From Arachis hypogaea (taxonomy: Eukaryota; Streptophyta; Magnoliopsida; Fabales; Fabaceae): 64,000 nucleotides of DNA. The translations under genes and the position numbers were made by a program. This document shows, in pieces, positions 48,791 through 60,900 of the stretch. The stretch is taken from positions 44,792,884 through 44,856,883 of the forward strand of contig NC_092043.1 of NCBI RefSeq assembly GCF_003086295.3, written 5' to 3'. The notes below the pieces were generated by a model, which was not told the origin of the DNA, did not search any database, and saw only the letters and a list, made by a program, of their open reading frames with translations. Every line of letters begins with the position of its first letter. Position 1 is the first letter of the stretch.

Positions 48791-48848
48791 ATATTCATGT
48801 AAAATTAAAATCGTAATAGTTTATTTATGTGATTTGTCCTTAAATATT

Positions 48849-49625
48849 AAATATAGATAATAAAATATTATTGAATATTTAATATTTTTATGTTATTTAA
48901 TTATATATACCTCGATATATTTATATAAAATTTTTTGTTATTCTTATACGCTATATGTTTGTCCCCATCATTTAAAATTTGTAGATTCATCACTGATAAA
49001 TAAATTTTATATTTAGCAAATTATTATATATTTAATTTAAATTCTTGTAAAAATATTTGAATAAGTATTTAAAAATGCATATGAAAAATCAAAATCAAAT
49101 TCAATTACTTGACATCTGTTTTATTTTTTTTCTAATAATCATTCAAAAAAAGAATTTATTTAAAGTAAAATCGTTAAATTTTAAAGATGAAAACATCTAT
49201 TTTTTCAACTCATAGTTATTTGTCAAATACTAAAAAATATAGAAAAGACGTACGTGAAGCGAACATTGGAAATGTTATATACACACACTTGCAATTATAT
49301 GAAGATAGGTGCATTTTTGGGAGAAAAAAAAAATTACAATATAATAACAACTTGTATCATATTACATAATATAATTATTAAAGATAAATTAAATACTTAT
49401 ACAAAAAATTTTAATTTGTCCATAACTTAACGTATGACAATGTGAAAAATGATTTATCACAATCATGAAAAGAGACTTTGTACTATACTGTCAAATTCTT
49501 CAAAAAAATGTTCAAGTTTAAGATAAGTAGAAGTATGACAATTGACAGACGACTTTATTAAACACACAACAATTTCATAACGTGCATCACGGTAGAGTTT
49601 AATTATATTTATCTTTATATTCTAT
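48849..49625. other. AT-rich intergenic DNA
   Basis: No gene or element supported. The frame at 49187-49369 is short, Lys/Tyr-rich and unsupported. Confidence 0.6.
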
Positions 49626-50289
49626 TAAATAATAGGGATAAGTATTGTTTTAATTTCTCACGTTGAAGGTCAGAATCGAATCCATCCCTAATGTATCTTT
49701 TAATTTAAAATCATCTTTAACGTATTTTTTTGTATTAAAATCATCATTTTTTAAAAAAATTAATTTTATTCCTAAAATACCCATATTTTAATAAAAAATT
49801 ATAAAATTTAAAAAAAAAAGAGAAAAGAACACATTTTCTTCAACCTTTCTCTTCTCCTTTCACTACCACAAGCATCATGATCTTCAATCATCTTCAAAAT
49901 AATTGGACCAAACATTTAAAAGACCTTCCTCTTCCTTCTTAAACTCCTCCTCCGTTGCAAAATCACTCTCATCAATCCATTTCAATGTATAATCAATAGC
50001 TTTGTTAATCTTTGTTAATTAACACAAAAATCCCTAATTCTAGAAACACCTATCAGTTACACTTGCAGTACACTGAAAGCAAACCCAGTTAACACACCAA
50101 AAACCCATTCAAATCAAAATCCACACAAAAACAAAGGTCTCTTAGTGCAGAAGGTAACCAATTCCCCTGCAAGAACCACAGTGTATTTCACAAATTCAAT
50201 AAATTCAAAAATCAATTCAACAAATCCAGAAATAAAAAATTCAACAAATCAACTCATATTCAACAAATTCAACAACCAAATCAAAAAAC

Positions 50290-50470
50290 AACAAATCAAA
50301 ATCAGAAGCAGAAGCAGTCACAAATGTAGAAGTAGAGGCAATCATATAATCAGAAACAAAAACTCAAGCAGAAGCAGATGCAGAAGAAGAAGATGCTGAT
50401 GCAGAAGCCGAAGCTGCAGAAGCAGATGCAGCAGAAGAAGAAGCAGAAAAAGCAGATGCAAAACCACCGG
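50290..50470. repeat. (GCAGAA)n-like imperfect repeat
   Basis: Imperfect GCAGAAGCAGATG units give Ala/Glu/Asp repeats on one strand and Ser/Ala repeats on the other. It leads into the GC-rich segment. Confidence 0.7.
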
Positions 50471-50927
50471 CGCTTGGCCACCCATCTCTAGCGGTGGCGA
50501 CGGAGCGTCCGAGGACCGGCGACGCACTCCACCCTCGGATCCCTCTCTCTCCTTGGCCACCCATCACCCGCGGACCGGCGACGGAGAATGCGCAGACCAG
50601 CTCAGCCTTGGATCCCTCTCTCTCTCCTTTGCGCGCCGCCCTCCTCGCATCGTGCTCCTCTTCCCGACGACGCATTCCACGGCGGCAGAAGCATGCATGA
50701 ACGGTCCTCCCATCCACCGGCGCTCCCTCTCTCTTTCCCCTCTTCTCTTCACACCCGTCGCAGCCCCTCTCCTTTCTTCTTTCTTCCGACGATAGCGACG
50801 GCGACGGCAACTCCAAGCTTCGCCGGCGCAGTCCCTCTCTCCCCCCTTCCCCCTCTCCCTCCCCTCCCCCCTTTGCATTTCCTTTCGGCTCCCACCCCCC
50901 AAAAACGCGTTTCCTCCCCCCCCCCAA
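50364..50927 (-). other. GC-rich captured-like segment with open frames on both strands
   Basis: Open for 187 codons on the minus strand and for shorter overlapping frames on others, but the translation is low-complexity (Arg/Gly/Glu, then Ser-Ala repeats) with no domain. Openness is explained by GC-rich composition. It may derive from a host gene 5' region captured by the MULE; no parent gene can be named. Confidence 0.4.
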
Positions 50928-51430
50928 AATGTTATTTTTTATTTTATAATTTTTTTATTAAAGTATGGGTATTTTAGGAATAAAATTAATTTTTTTTTAA
51001 AAAGGACGATTTTAATACAAAAAGCACGTTAAGGATGATTTTTAAATCAAAAGATACATCAGGGACGGGTTCGATTTCGACCCTCAATGTTAGGGACCAA
51101 AACAATACTTATCCCTAAATAATATCACAAATTAGTTAAAACTTAAATTATATATTGTTGTTAATTATGAAATTATTAAATTTTTTTTCATATATTTTGT
51201 CTCTCCTATTAGAAAATAAAATAATATATTTAATCTCTATTTATTATTTATGACATAAAAATATCTATTTCGTTCTTTCTTTACATATTCCTACCTCTTC
51301 CATCATTTTTTTGATGATTTCGATCTATTATTTTTATTGTTGATGATGATTTTGGGTGTATGGTATTGATAATGACGATTTGGCATTTTATGGTAGTAGA
51401 AATTGAAGACTAGTGGTGGGTAGTAATGAC

Positions 51431-51922
51431 TAGGAATGGCAACATGCATCTTATTCGTGGGTATCCAATCCGACCCAATCCGGTCAGGTACAGTTGCCAA
51501 TCCAATTTGCAGCGAATAGTGTAGGGTGTGGGTAGAATTCTTATGCAGGTAGGGTAGAGTGCAGGTTGAGTCTCAATCCTATCCGACTAACCCGCATCCT
51601 ATATATGTATATGTTATATACTTATATAAAATATGTTTCAAATAGATGTTGAACCAAAAACCTCTCATTAAATACAAAATATCCTTAGTCACTAATGGAA
51701 GATCATTAATTGGTAATTTTTTATATTTTTTTACATAAAAATCAATTCTATTTTAAATTATGATCAAGTTATATAATAATGTTGTATCTTTTTGGTAACT
51801 CGCGAGTATGATCAGGACCCGCGGGTAAAAAATTGATAGAGTTAGGGTTGGAATATTCTCAATCCACAAATAAAATAGGGTTGGATCTAAACCTTACTCC
51901 ATCCAACCCATTGCCACCCTTA
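51431..51922. mobile_element. hAT-type MITE (GGGTAGGGT family)
   Basis: 8-bp near-duplication GTAATGAC (51423-51430) and GTAACGAC (51923-51930). Termini TAGGAATGGCAAC and (reverse) TAAGGGTGGCAAT. Same family as 14134-14885: GCAGGTAGGGTAGAGTGC and GACCCGCGGGTA. Non-coding. Confidence 0.82.
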
Positions 51923-51930
51923 GTAACGAC

Positions 51931-52616
51931 AGGATAGAATGCGATAATGATGTCAGTGATGATGATGGTAGTGGTGATACCAACGAGAGTGGGGCCGCGA
52001 GATAGGATATTAGCACAATGATAGAGATGATAACAATAATGATGATGATAACAGATAAAGATAAATCAGTAATTCTATTAAAATTTAACTGTTGACAGAA
52101 TAAATTAACTATTAACTAAATATTTGAATTATTTTTTAATTAAAACAAATTATATAGAAATTATTTTATATTATTGTTTGAATATCTTTTTATTAAAATT
52201 TAAAATCTTTTAGGTATCAAAATGGCTATTTAGTAAATAAAAACTTGTGTTCGAGTACAATTTCGAACATAGTCTATAATGTATATTAAACTCTCAATTT
52301 TTTCTCATTTAAGAAAATAAGGTATAATTTCTTGAATTTAATTTTGATATAAATAAAATAATTTTACACGTGTATCTAATTACGTAATGTCACAGTAAAA
52401 ATAATTATCTTTTAGATTGACTGCGTGAATGATCATTCAAAAGAATAATTGTGATTGCACAACTGTATAAAACACTTTTACATTATTAATGTACTAAAAA
52501 TAAACTCATAATCTTTTATCATATATTTTATAAGTGTGACTAAAAAAATATTAAAAATAAAAATTAAAGATTATATTTTTACTGTTTTACACACAGCTTG
52601 AACCGAACAAAATTTG
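51931..52616. other. AT-rich spacer between MITEs
   Basis: Starts with a GATGATGATGG-type low-complexity patch (51940-52060), then AT-rich sequence. No gene is supported. Confidence 0.55.
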
Positions 52617-52624
52617 AGAGCATC

Positions 52625-53307
52625 TAGGGGTGGACACGGGTAGCGAATACCCGATTACCCGTTCGAACCAATTAAATTGGTTTTGGAACCAACGGATAAT
52701 TGGGGTCCGACCTGAACCAAACCAATGTCTCTCTCTAGTAATTAGTTTGGATAACAGTTTTGGGAGTGCTGAATCTAAATCAATCCGTAGATCCGACCAT
52801 ATATTAATTAAATAAACAAATAAAAATTTAAAAAATTTATATATGTCTTTTAATGATTTTGAGTTTCTCACTCAATAACCCTAACACTAACCGCAATTTC
52901 TTTACCCTATGGAGTAAATTCTAACAGAATTTTTTCAAACTTTACCTTATCAGTAAGTGATATTGTTGTTAAAAGCACTTTTTCTTTAAACGCAATCATT
53001 CCTATTTTATTTAATATGTTTAGGTTTTAATATATTTAGTGTTTAACATATTTAATTTATTTGTATTAATTTTTTATGTACTTAAAAATTTTTAAGATAA
53101 AAATTTTGTTTGTTATTTTTTTTTTATAAATTTCTATGTCATTGAGTATTTAATTAGCTAAACTGAATTAATTCGTTCCTACTCAATTTAATTTAATTCA
53201 AATGCATACATAAAAAGACGTAAATTCAAACTAAACCGAATCCATTATAATTCAATTAGTTCGGTTTTAATTTCATCCCAAACACGAACTAACCCGACTC
53301 ACGCCTA
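52625..53307. mobile_element. hAT-type MITE with perfect 8-bp target duplication
   Basis: Perfect 8-bp duplication AGAGCATC (52617-52624 and 53308-53315). Termini TAGGGGTGGACACGGGT and (reverse) TTAGGCGTGAGTCGGGT. Subterminal ACCCGATTACCC / CGAACTAACCCGAC. Non-coding and related in style to the other GGGT MITEs. Confidence 0.85.
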
Positions 53308-53327
53308 AGAGCATCCATCTTTGTAAC

Positions 53328-53519
53328 ATGTGTGTATATAGTGAAACCCTAACAATTCCTAATTACTCTTCCACGCCGTTACAACTATTCCTCTTCGCTG
53401 CGACACTGACGCCAGTCCCTCCTCCAGTTCGCCGTTTTCCGCCGAGCTTTTCCGCATCTCGTCCGATCCACCGCCGCCCCTCGAACTTTGCCGCGCTCTG
53501 TCGTCGTTCTAGTCCTGGT
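53328..53519 (+). other. Possible first exon or abandoned gene 5' end
   Basis: A less AT-rich, CT-rich segment beginning GTGAAACCCTAACAATTCC, the typical look of a plant 5' leader, reads as a Ser/Pro/Arg-rich peptide (organelle-targeting-like) and meets a good donor at TCCTG|GTATGG (53519). No convincing downstream coding exon joins it; it could be a 5' UTR exon of the 54727 gene or a relic. Confidence 0.35.
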
Positions 53520-54726
53520 ATGGTTTCTGCGTCCAGTTCTTATTGTTTTTGCTGCTATTCAAACTTTATACGCTTGTTGTTGTTGCTGCTGCTGGTTTTG
53601 AAATTGTCACTGTTGTTGATGATGGTTATTTTAGTCAATACATTTATTTAATTTTTTTTTTCAATGTCCCTAGAAGGTAAATTCAGAAATTTTGATTCCA
53701 GTTTCAAAATTCATCCACCATGTCTTCACCACAAATTTGTCTTAGATTATTTGTCTTCACCATTTCTACTTCTTCACTGAACATGTATATACTTCTTAAT
53801 CTTTGTCATAATGCTTTGAAACTTTAAATTGAATTATTTCTTCTATTAATGCGTATTTTAATTTGCTTTTTCATTCAATTGTATTTATTTATTTAAGTTA
53901 ACCTACGAGGGAAACCAAGTTTTTGTTCACTTGGAATGTGCATAAATATAATATGTAATTTGTTATGCTTTTCTCTTTAAAATAGATTGCGCTGGTATGC
54001 TTTGTGACTTGTTATGTGGAGCCACACATAGTTTTTGATGTATGCTCAATACATGTTGTGAATGTAAGTGACAATGGAGTGATTGTATGACATCTTGATG
54101 ATGATGATGATGAGTAGCTGGGAAAAAAATTGCAAAACAATGAGTTGTAAGATTCAATGCCAGATTTCTTACTTGATGTTCTGGTAATGATTAAACAGAA
54201 AAATTGTTTAGATTTCTCACACACACTTTTAATAAAAATTCACAATATAAACTTTTATTTTTCATTTTATCTTTCTACCTTTTCAACTTGAAGGAATCTC
54301 CTTTTATAGGAAAAATTTTGGGTATCCAAATGCATTTAGGTAAGAAGATTTCAATATTTGAGGTGCCATTTTTTAACATTAGACTTCATAATGCAGTGGG
54401 AACATAAGACAAGTGAAGACCAAACCAGCTGCGCAAAGAAAGTGTAGCTGGTCAAAACATGGCACATGGTTTGAATTTTTCGTATTGTTTTAGGGGATAA
54501 GACGCATATTAAGAAGGTAGGAGGAAAACTGAAGGTTTTTTTTTTCCCAACTCCTCTCGAAAATGCAAATCTACCTATTTTGATTCCACCATTTATTGAT
54601 AACATAACCAAATCCCCAAAAATAATTTAACTGAAAAAAAAAAAGAAATTTTATTCGGCCACCAACTATTTTCTTAGTCATATTTCAAATTACACTGCCT
54701 CCGATTTTAGTGATTGTACAACAACG
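53520..54726. other. AT-rich region upstream of the 54727 gene
   Basis: Includes a short GTTGTTGCTGCTGCTG run near 53580 and a GATGATGATGATG run at about 54095. No coding sequence is supported. It would be an intron if the 53328-53519 segment belongs to the gene; otherwise it holds that gene's promoter. Confidence 0.4.
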
Positions 54727-55398
54727 ATGGCTGCCATAATTTCCCGAAGGTTAAGATTAGCCTCTACAATCCTAAGACCCTATTTTTCTTCCTCTTCTTC
54801 AACCAAGCCGTTGTTCAATAACCCTAAGCCCTTATTCTTAGAACCCTTTTCCCAATCAATAAACCCTTTTCTCACCAATTCATCACTAACAAAACCAAGA
54901 TTATTCTCCACCAATGATTCCGAGAAACCTGAAAGTCCATACCCAAGCCAAAATCCTAATTTCAAGCACCAAGAAATCGAAGGACCCACAGTTGAGCGTG
55001 ACGTCTCACCTCTGGCGAATGAAACACGAGAGGTTTTGGAATCGATCATGAAGAACGTCTACAAGCTGAGCAAGGTGGTTGCAGTTCTAGGTCTGGTTCA
55101 ACTTGGTCTTGGATCTTGGATCGCTTACAAAACGGGTTCTTCACCATTTTCGGAGGTTTCTGTTCAGAGCACACTGGCTTTTGCGTTTCCATTTTCATTG
55201 GCGTTTGTTCTGAGACAGTCACTGAAGCCAATGTACTTCTTCAAGAAGATGGAGGAGCAAGGTAGGTTGCAGATTCTGACACTTACCATGCAGGTTGCGA
55301 AGCAGATGAATCTGTTGTTTGTTAGGGTTCGTGGGGTTTCCATGGCTTGTGTTCTTGGGATCTCCATTGGCTTCTTGTTTGCAGTGCTCTCAAGATGA
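54727..55398 (+). CDS. Predicted mitochondrial membrane protein of unknown function
   Basis: Intact single-exon frame of 223 codons with clear coding composition compared with its AT-rich flanks. The N-terminus ([20 protein letters not shown], then Ser-rich, with a possible cleavage near RLFST at about 58-62) looks like a mitochondrial presequence. Three hydrophobic segments are visible at about 116-134, 147-163 and 203-221, and the middle part [20 protein letters not shown] looks conserved-protein-like. I do not recognise a named family; a small plant-specific mitochondrial inner-membrane protein is the best guess. The ATG at 54727 is the first in frame after an upstream stop. Unlike the transposon frames around it there is no damage. 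Confidence 0.82.
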   Translation: MAAIISRRLRLASTILRPYFSSSSSTKPLFNNPKPLFLEPFSQSINPFLTNSSLTKPRLFSTNDSEKPESPYPSQNPNFKHQEIEGPTVERDVSPLANETREVLESIMKNVYKLSKVVAVLGLVQLGLGSWIAYKTGSSPFSEVSVQSTLAFAFPFSLAFVLRQSLKPMYFFKKMEEQGRLQILTLTMQVAKQMNLLFVRVRGVSMACVLGISIGFLFAVLSR

Positions 55399-55971
55399 GG
55401 TTAAAGGAAAATCATTGACAGTGCTTTGGGGATGTTGATTTTGATCCTTTTCTTTTTTCATTTTTGAATTAATGCTCACTTTAGTCCCAGTAAACACGTT
55501 GTAGCCATATCTTGGGATTTGGTGTAGTTCATAGATTCACAAATAAATGTGAGTTAAAATTAATTCTTACTTCCTCAAAGCGATACTTGTTATCAATGTT
55601 ATCAAGACCCCTTAATTATTTATAGCACCAAAGTGAATATTAACTCTTGTATTTGTTTATTTATTTATATTATTTTTATTTGGTTTAAAGAAATTATCTT
55701 TCTTTGATCGGTTGAGCTTACTCTATAGCAAACCCCAAAGCAGCAGGAATGTGGGGAATAAGATCCCTGATTACATTATCATTTATCAATAAGTAATGTG
55801 GTAAACTAAGGCGGTGGATTTCTGTAAAAAAAAAAAAAACAAAGAACTAAGGCAGTGGATTATGCAACTTGTGTTATCTTATTCGCAGTTTTATTTCCTT
55901 TCCTCATGTAGTGAGCAGTGACCTAGATGGCTAGATGGACCTTACTTTTAAGTTAAAAGATGGCAAATACA
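55399..55971. other. 3' flank of the 54727 gene and spacer
   Basis: AATAAATG near 55541 could serve as a polyadenylation signal. A short duplicated phrase, CTAAG-GC-(G/A)-GTGGATT, occurs at 55805 and 55846 around an A-run. No other gene seen. Confidence 0.45.
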
Positions 55972-56760
55972 GGTGATGAGTTTTTTTTTTTTTTTGGGCA
56001 AGGTCCAGGCCTACAGCAGGCCCAAACCAAAACAAACCAGAAACCCAACCCAGATCCTGAAACCTACACCCGACCCGGCAATGGAAGAGGTCTCCCTCCT
56101 CATTCTGTAGGTGAAGCTTCAATCCGATGCCAAACTCAATACCTACCACTGCAATATCCTGCGCGACGATATCAATGGTCACAGCCACTTCAGTCATTAG
56201 TCAAACAAAGAAGGAACCCAACCAGAAGGATGATTCTGAGCAGATGCAGTAGCACCGAGTTGCACGATGAGGTTATCTCACTGTATCCGATCCAAGCGTC
56301 AGCTGAACCAAGACCCAAAGGAGCATAAGCCAATCTTCCTCTTTGATGAACCTGAATGCATGCATGTGGTTATTCATGACTACTCTCCCCTCTTAGCTAG
56401 TTTCCTGCCTGTCCAGCCTCCCTGGCACATTCCTTAGCAGCCGCATCAACACCTCCTCAAACTGCCCACTGGTCACTCAGTACTGAGATCCTGGAAAGCT
56501 TAAAGCAGATGGATTCTAAGCAGAACCGTGCACTCCGAAACGCAGGACTCTGGTTTTCTGACCCTCCGGGCTAGGCAAGCTAAGCTGGCGAGACAAAGAA
56601 GTACATCGCCAAACAACAAACATGGCATTCCCCCCTCCCGACAAACAAGGTACCAAAATGCATATCCATAATGCCTCCAAACTTTCAATCTGCAATCCAA
56701 TTAATTCCCTGCCTGATTTGATTTTTATACATAGCCAAAAAAACAAAATAGACATCATAC

Positions 56761-59700
56761 TCATGATCTGTTTGCCAGTTGCAAAGACATATAGTGCTCT
56801 TCTGCCAAAATGTTGACGATGGTTCGCGGCTTGCAGCTGAGCCAATTCTGTTGAAGAGAACCGTCAGCAGTAAGCCTGGCTACTTCGTGTGCTAAGCCAT
56901 TCCCTTCTCTAGGCACCCAGGTAAACCCACAATTTGTGATACTTCGCACTAATTCCAAAATGTCATCCAAAATCACTTGAATTTCTGCAACTGGGGCTTT
57001 TGATTTTAAAGCTTGTATGAGTAACAAACTATCAGATTCAACAATAATTCTATCCAGTTGAAAGTTTTTAGCCATTATTAATGCTTCTCTAACCGCAAAT
57101 GCTTCCGCAGCTAGAGGTGAGGAAGCTGCAATTCTAGAATTTGAAGCTGCAAGGAGGCTTCCAGTATGGTCTCTGAATACTGCCGCTGTTGCTCCTCCAG
57201 AGTACACTTCGCGAAACGCTGCATCTACATTGCACTTAATCCATCCTTGCGGAGGCGGTCTCCAGGTAACCCTTCTATCTGTCCTTCTATGATGAATAGA
57301 ACTTATAGCTGGTTCTTCTATAACATCTGCAAAATCAATTTCCATTTGTTTAGCATTTTCGATTGCTAGTAAAGGACTAGGTTTAGACCTGTGATGTACT
57401 GCCTGATTTCTTGCTTTCCAAATCTCCCATACCAAAAAACCAACTCTGCTGCTACTCAGCACATAATCAGTTCCTGTGCCGATCTTCATACTTTTGAAAA
57501 GATCCATGACCCATTTCCCAAAAGATAATACAGTATAGGCCGTAAGACAGCATTGGATTTGGGCTCCGAACCATACAGCCCTTGTCCAAGGGCAGAGTAA
57601 AAGCGCATGCTCAGTGGACTCTGGTTCCTGCAAACAAATAGGACAGATAGGAGTGTTAGATATTTTCTTCTTATAAAGATTTTGGAATACCGGTAGAATG
57701 TTATGTGAGGCCCGCCATAGAAAGGTTCTAATCTTTTGAGGCACTTTTAGTTTCCAAATGTCTCTCCATAAATCCTTAAAGTCATCACTCGTTGATGGGC
57801 TATTGCTATTATCGAGATGCTGTTCTTTCCTGGCAGCATGATAACCGGTTTTGATAGTGTACTTGCCATCTGGTTTAAGAGGCCAACTAAGCTTGTCTTC
57901 TCTGCCAATAACACTCACCGGAGTTCTAATGATCTTTCCAACAGAATCTCCATCAAAATGTTTCCTTAACTCGCTTATATTCCACCCCTGCCCTTCACTA
58001 ACCAGCTCCTTTACAAATGTGACATCATCATTCATAACAACAGGACTATTCGTCATGTTCAGTATCCAATTGTCATGTAAAATGTGCAGTCTTTCTCCAT
58101 TCCCAACCAGCCATCTCCCATTTCTCAAAAGGAAATCCTTACCATGCACAATACTTTTTCAGATCCAAGATGCTCCCCTTCCTGCCTTAGCTACTTTGAA
58201 ATCCTCATTTGGAAAATAGACAGCCTTAAGCACCTGAACCCATACCGCATTAGGGCATTCAAACACTCTCTATGCCTGTTTTGCCAAGTGTGCTAAATTT
58301 TGACTATAAAAATCCTTGAAACCAATTCCACCATCCGTTTTGCTAGCAGAAATTTTATCCCAACTTCTCCAATGGATACCCCTATCTTTACCAGTGGAGG
58401 CCCACCAAAATTTAGCCACTTTTTGACAAAGGCGATGACAAAAACATTTAGGAAAAAGGACGACATTCATAGCATAGGCAGGTATCGCTTGAATAACCGA
58501 TTTGATGAGAACCTCCCTCCCAGCCTGAGAAAGAAGTTTTTCTTTCCAACCGCAAAGCTTGTCAGACACTCGCTCCTCAATCCACCTCAGAGCTTTATTC
58601 TTAGATCTCCCCCACTGAGCTGGAAGACCCAGATACTTGCCTGGTTGATCCCAAGCTGGCAACCCTAAGATCTCTTCTATTTCTACTCTATTTCTGATCG
58701 GAACCTGGTTGCCAAACGTAATCCCAGACTTGTCAACATTTATTCGCTGCCCCGAGGCTTCTGTATACATATTCAAAATAGTAATGAGCTGATAAACTTC
58801 CTCCTCACTAACCTTCGAGAAGATAATGCAATCATCCGCAAAGAGGAGATGAGAAATGGCTGGAGCAGTGGGAGCAATTTTAACACCAGAGATTCTACCC
58901 TCTTATTTAGCCTTGTCCATGAGAATAGTAAAAACTTCAGCTGCTATGATAAACAAGTATGGCGAAAGGGGGTCTCCCTGCCTTAGTCCCCTCTGCGGCA
59001 TAAACCTCCTCGACAACACACCATTGATCTTAATTTTATAAGAAACCTGCGAGACACACATCATAATCAGCCTGACCCAATGCGGATTAAACCCGAAAGC
59101 TTCCAGAGTTGCTTCTAGGAATGACCACTCAACCCTGTCATAGGCTTTATTCATATCAATCTTGACAGCTAGATTCCTGGAAGCAAACTGCCCTTTGGTA
59201 TTTAAAGCATGAAACATTTTCTGCACTATCACCATGTTGTCCTGAATGAGGCGACCCCCCACAAATGCACTCTGGATAGGTGAAACAATCGCATCAATAA
59301 CTCTTCTAAGTCTAATAACCAACACTTTAGAAATGATCTTATATATAAAGTTGCAACAGCTGATCGGTCGAAGCTGATTAAGAGATTCTGGATAATTGGT
59401 CTTAGGAACCAAAACTATAATAGTATCTCCAATGCTGCTTGGTAGGACCCCTTCCCGAAAAAAGACTTTAACAACTTCACAAACCTCCTTCTGAAGAATT
59501 GCCCAATGCTTCTGGAAAAAAAGGCCATTTAATCCATCTGGACCAGGTGCCTTAAGACTTCCAAGGCTGAAGGTAGCTTCTTTAATTTCCTGATCAGAAA
59601 CCTCTTTCAATAGCTCTCGATTCATATCTTCAGTAACTCTAATAGGGATCTTGCTAATGCATTCAGACATAACAAGGTTGCTGGAAGCTTTAAACAGATT

Positions 59701-60900
59701 CTGAAAATGAAGAACAGCCAACTTTAGTATCTGATCCTCACCACACACCCATTCTCCACTAATATCCTTTAACTTCACAATCCTATTCCTGTCCCTTCGT
59801 TGGATGGTAGAAGCATGGAAAAAGGCAGTATTCTTATCACCAAACTTCAGCCATTTCACTCTAGATCTCTGCCCCCAAAACTTTTCCTCTTGTTTCCACA
59901 GCCTAATAATATCCATTTTCAAATTACTAATTTCCTGCTGCTGAGTATCCGAGTAATCTCTTTCCTCTGCTAGCTTAAGGCTATGCATTTGCTTTTGTAT
60001 TTCAAGATCAGCCCTCTTAAAGTTCGTCTTGCTCCATTTGACCAATTCTTCCTTACAACTATTCATCCTTCGGGACAAATTGGTCCAATGATCAACCGAA
60101 CTATTACAAACACTATTCCATCCTTTCCTAATGATATTACCACAGTCAGCATGATCAGCCCAAAAAGCTTCAAATTTAAAGCATCTGGTCCTTATTCCCC
60201 TGGGTGTAACATTGAGAACTAAAGGCGTATGGTCAGAGCTAATAGCTGGTAAAGCTGAAAGGGTGGCATGCTGGAAAGCTTCTCTCCATTCCCAATTAGC
60301 AAGTACTCTATCTATCCTTTCCTTAGTAACAAAACCATTCCTTGGGTTACTAAACCATGTGTATTTAGTACCTTGCAACTCTAAGTCCATGAGCGCATTC
60401 TTGTCAATAAAGCACCTGAAAGTGTCAATCTGACTAGTCGGCTTTGGATGCATCCCCACTTTCTCATGCTGTGCAATAACATCATTAAAGTCGCCAATAA
60501 AAGCCCTCGGCACATGCAAATTATTATCTACACAAGTTAACTCATTCCATAACTCCTTCCTTCTCTTAAAATCAGGATGGCCATAGACAAAAATTCCTTC
60601 CCAGGCATTAACATTAACAGTGCTTATCTGGGCCTTAATAAAGTTATCACACTAAGCATAAACATCAATATTTATATTATTTTTCCAAAAAAGACAGAGC
60701 CCTCCGGACAACCCCCGGGACTCAACACAAAACATGTTATCAAAACCTAAGTTTCTCCTAGTCCTAGCACAACTAAGATTACTAGCTTTGGTCTCCATAA
60801 GGAACAAAACGGACGGCCTAAGATATTTACAAATACTCCTTAATTCAGAGACTGTCGATGGGGCCGCCATACCTCGAGAGTTCCAGCTAACAACAATCAT
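56761..60900 (-). pseudogene. LINE ORF2: endonuclease, reverse transcriptase, zinc-finger, RNase H
   Basis: All conserved blocks fall in one frame. Endonuclease: VVSWNSRGM, FLMETKAS, FIGDFNDV, SSDHTPLV. Reverse transcriptase: AYDRVEWSFLE, GLRQGDPLSPYLFI, FADDCIIFS. A zf-RVT region follows (WKLKVPQKIRTFLWRASHN, CPICLQEPESTEHALLLC). RNase H is at the end (IKCNVDAAF, VESDSLLLIQAL, WVPREGNGLAHEVAR). Four in-frame stops interrupt it: TAG 60652-60654, TAA 58903-58905, TAG 58270-58272 and TGA 58159-58161. No frameshift was noticed. Its ATG overlaps the ORF1 stop (ATGA). Non-functional as written, though only lightly damaged. Confidence 0.93.

Larger units (their letters stand above)
45192..48839. 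mobile_element. MULE with 9-bp target duplication and plant-mobile-domain cargo
   Basis: Perfect 9-bp duplication TTAAATATT at 45183-45191 and 48840-48848. Ends GGGCAAATCACATAAA and (reverse) GGACAAATCACATAAA, continuing into TTTTAATTTTACATGAATATCC. Both termini carry many palindromes of the form GTAAATCGAA...TTCGATTTA. Inside are a plus-strand plant-mobile-domain gene remnant and a minus-strand transposase N-terminal remnant, arranged convergently. The catalytic transposase domain is absent, so it is non-autonomous. Confidence 0.9.
49635..51115. mobile_element. MULE-type element with GC-rich insert and 9-bp target duplication
   Basis: Perfect 9-bp duplication TAAATAATA at 49626-49634 and 51116-51124. 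Ends GGGATAAGTATTGTTTT and (reverse) the same, with TIRs of about 180 bp (for example TTAATTTTATTCCTAAAATACCC and its partner). The interior changes sharply from AT-rich to GC-rich at about 50460-50930. No transposase is present. Long TIRs, a 9-bp duplication and unrelated interior fit a Pack-MULE-like element. Confidence 0.85.

Noticed and set aside
49187..49369. 60-codon plus-strand frame
   Set aside because: Short, AT-rich, with no recognisable motif or context.
50364..50927. 187-codon GC-rich frame as a real protein gene
   Set aside because: Open frames on several overlapping phases, low-complexity product, and location inside MULE TIRs; kept only as a captured-like segment.
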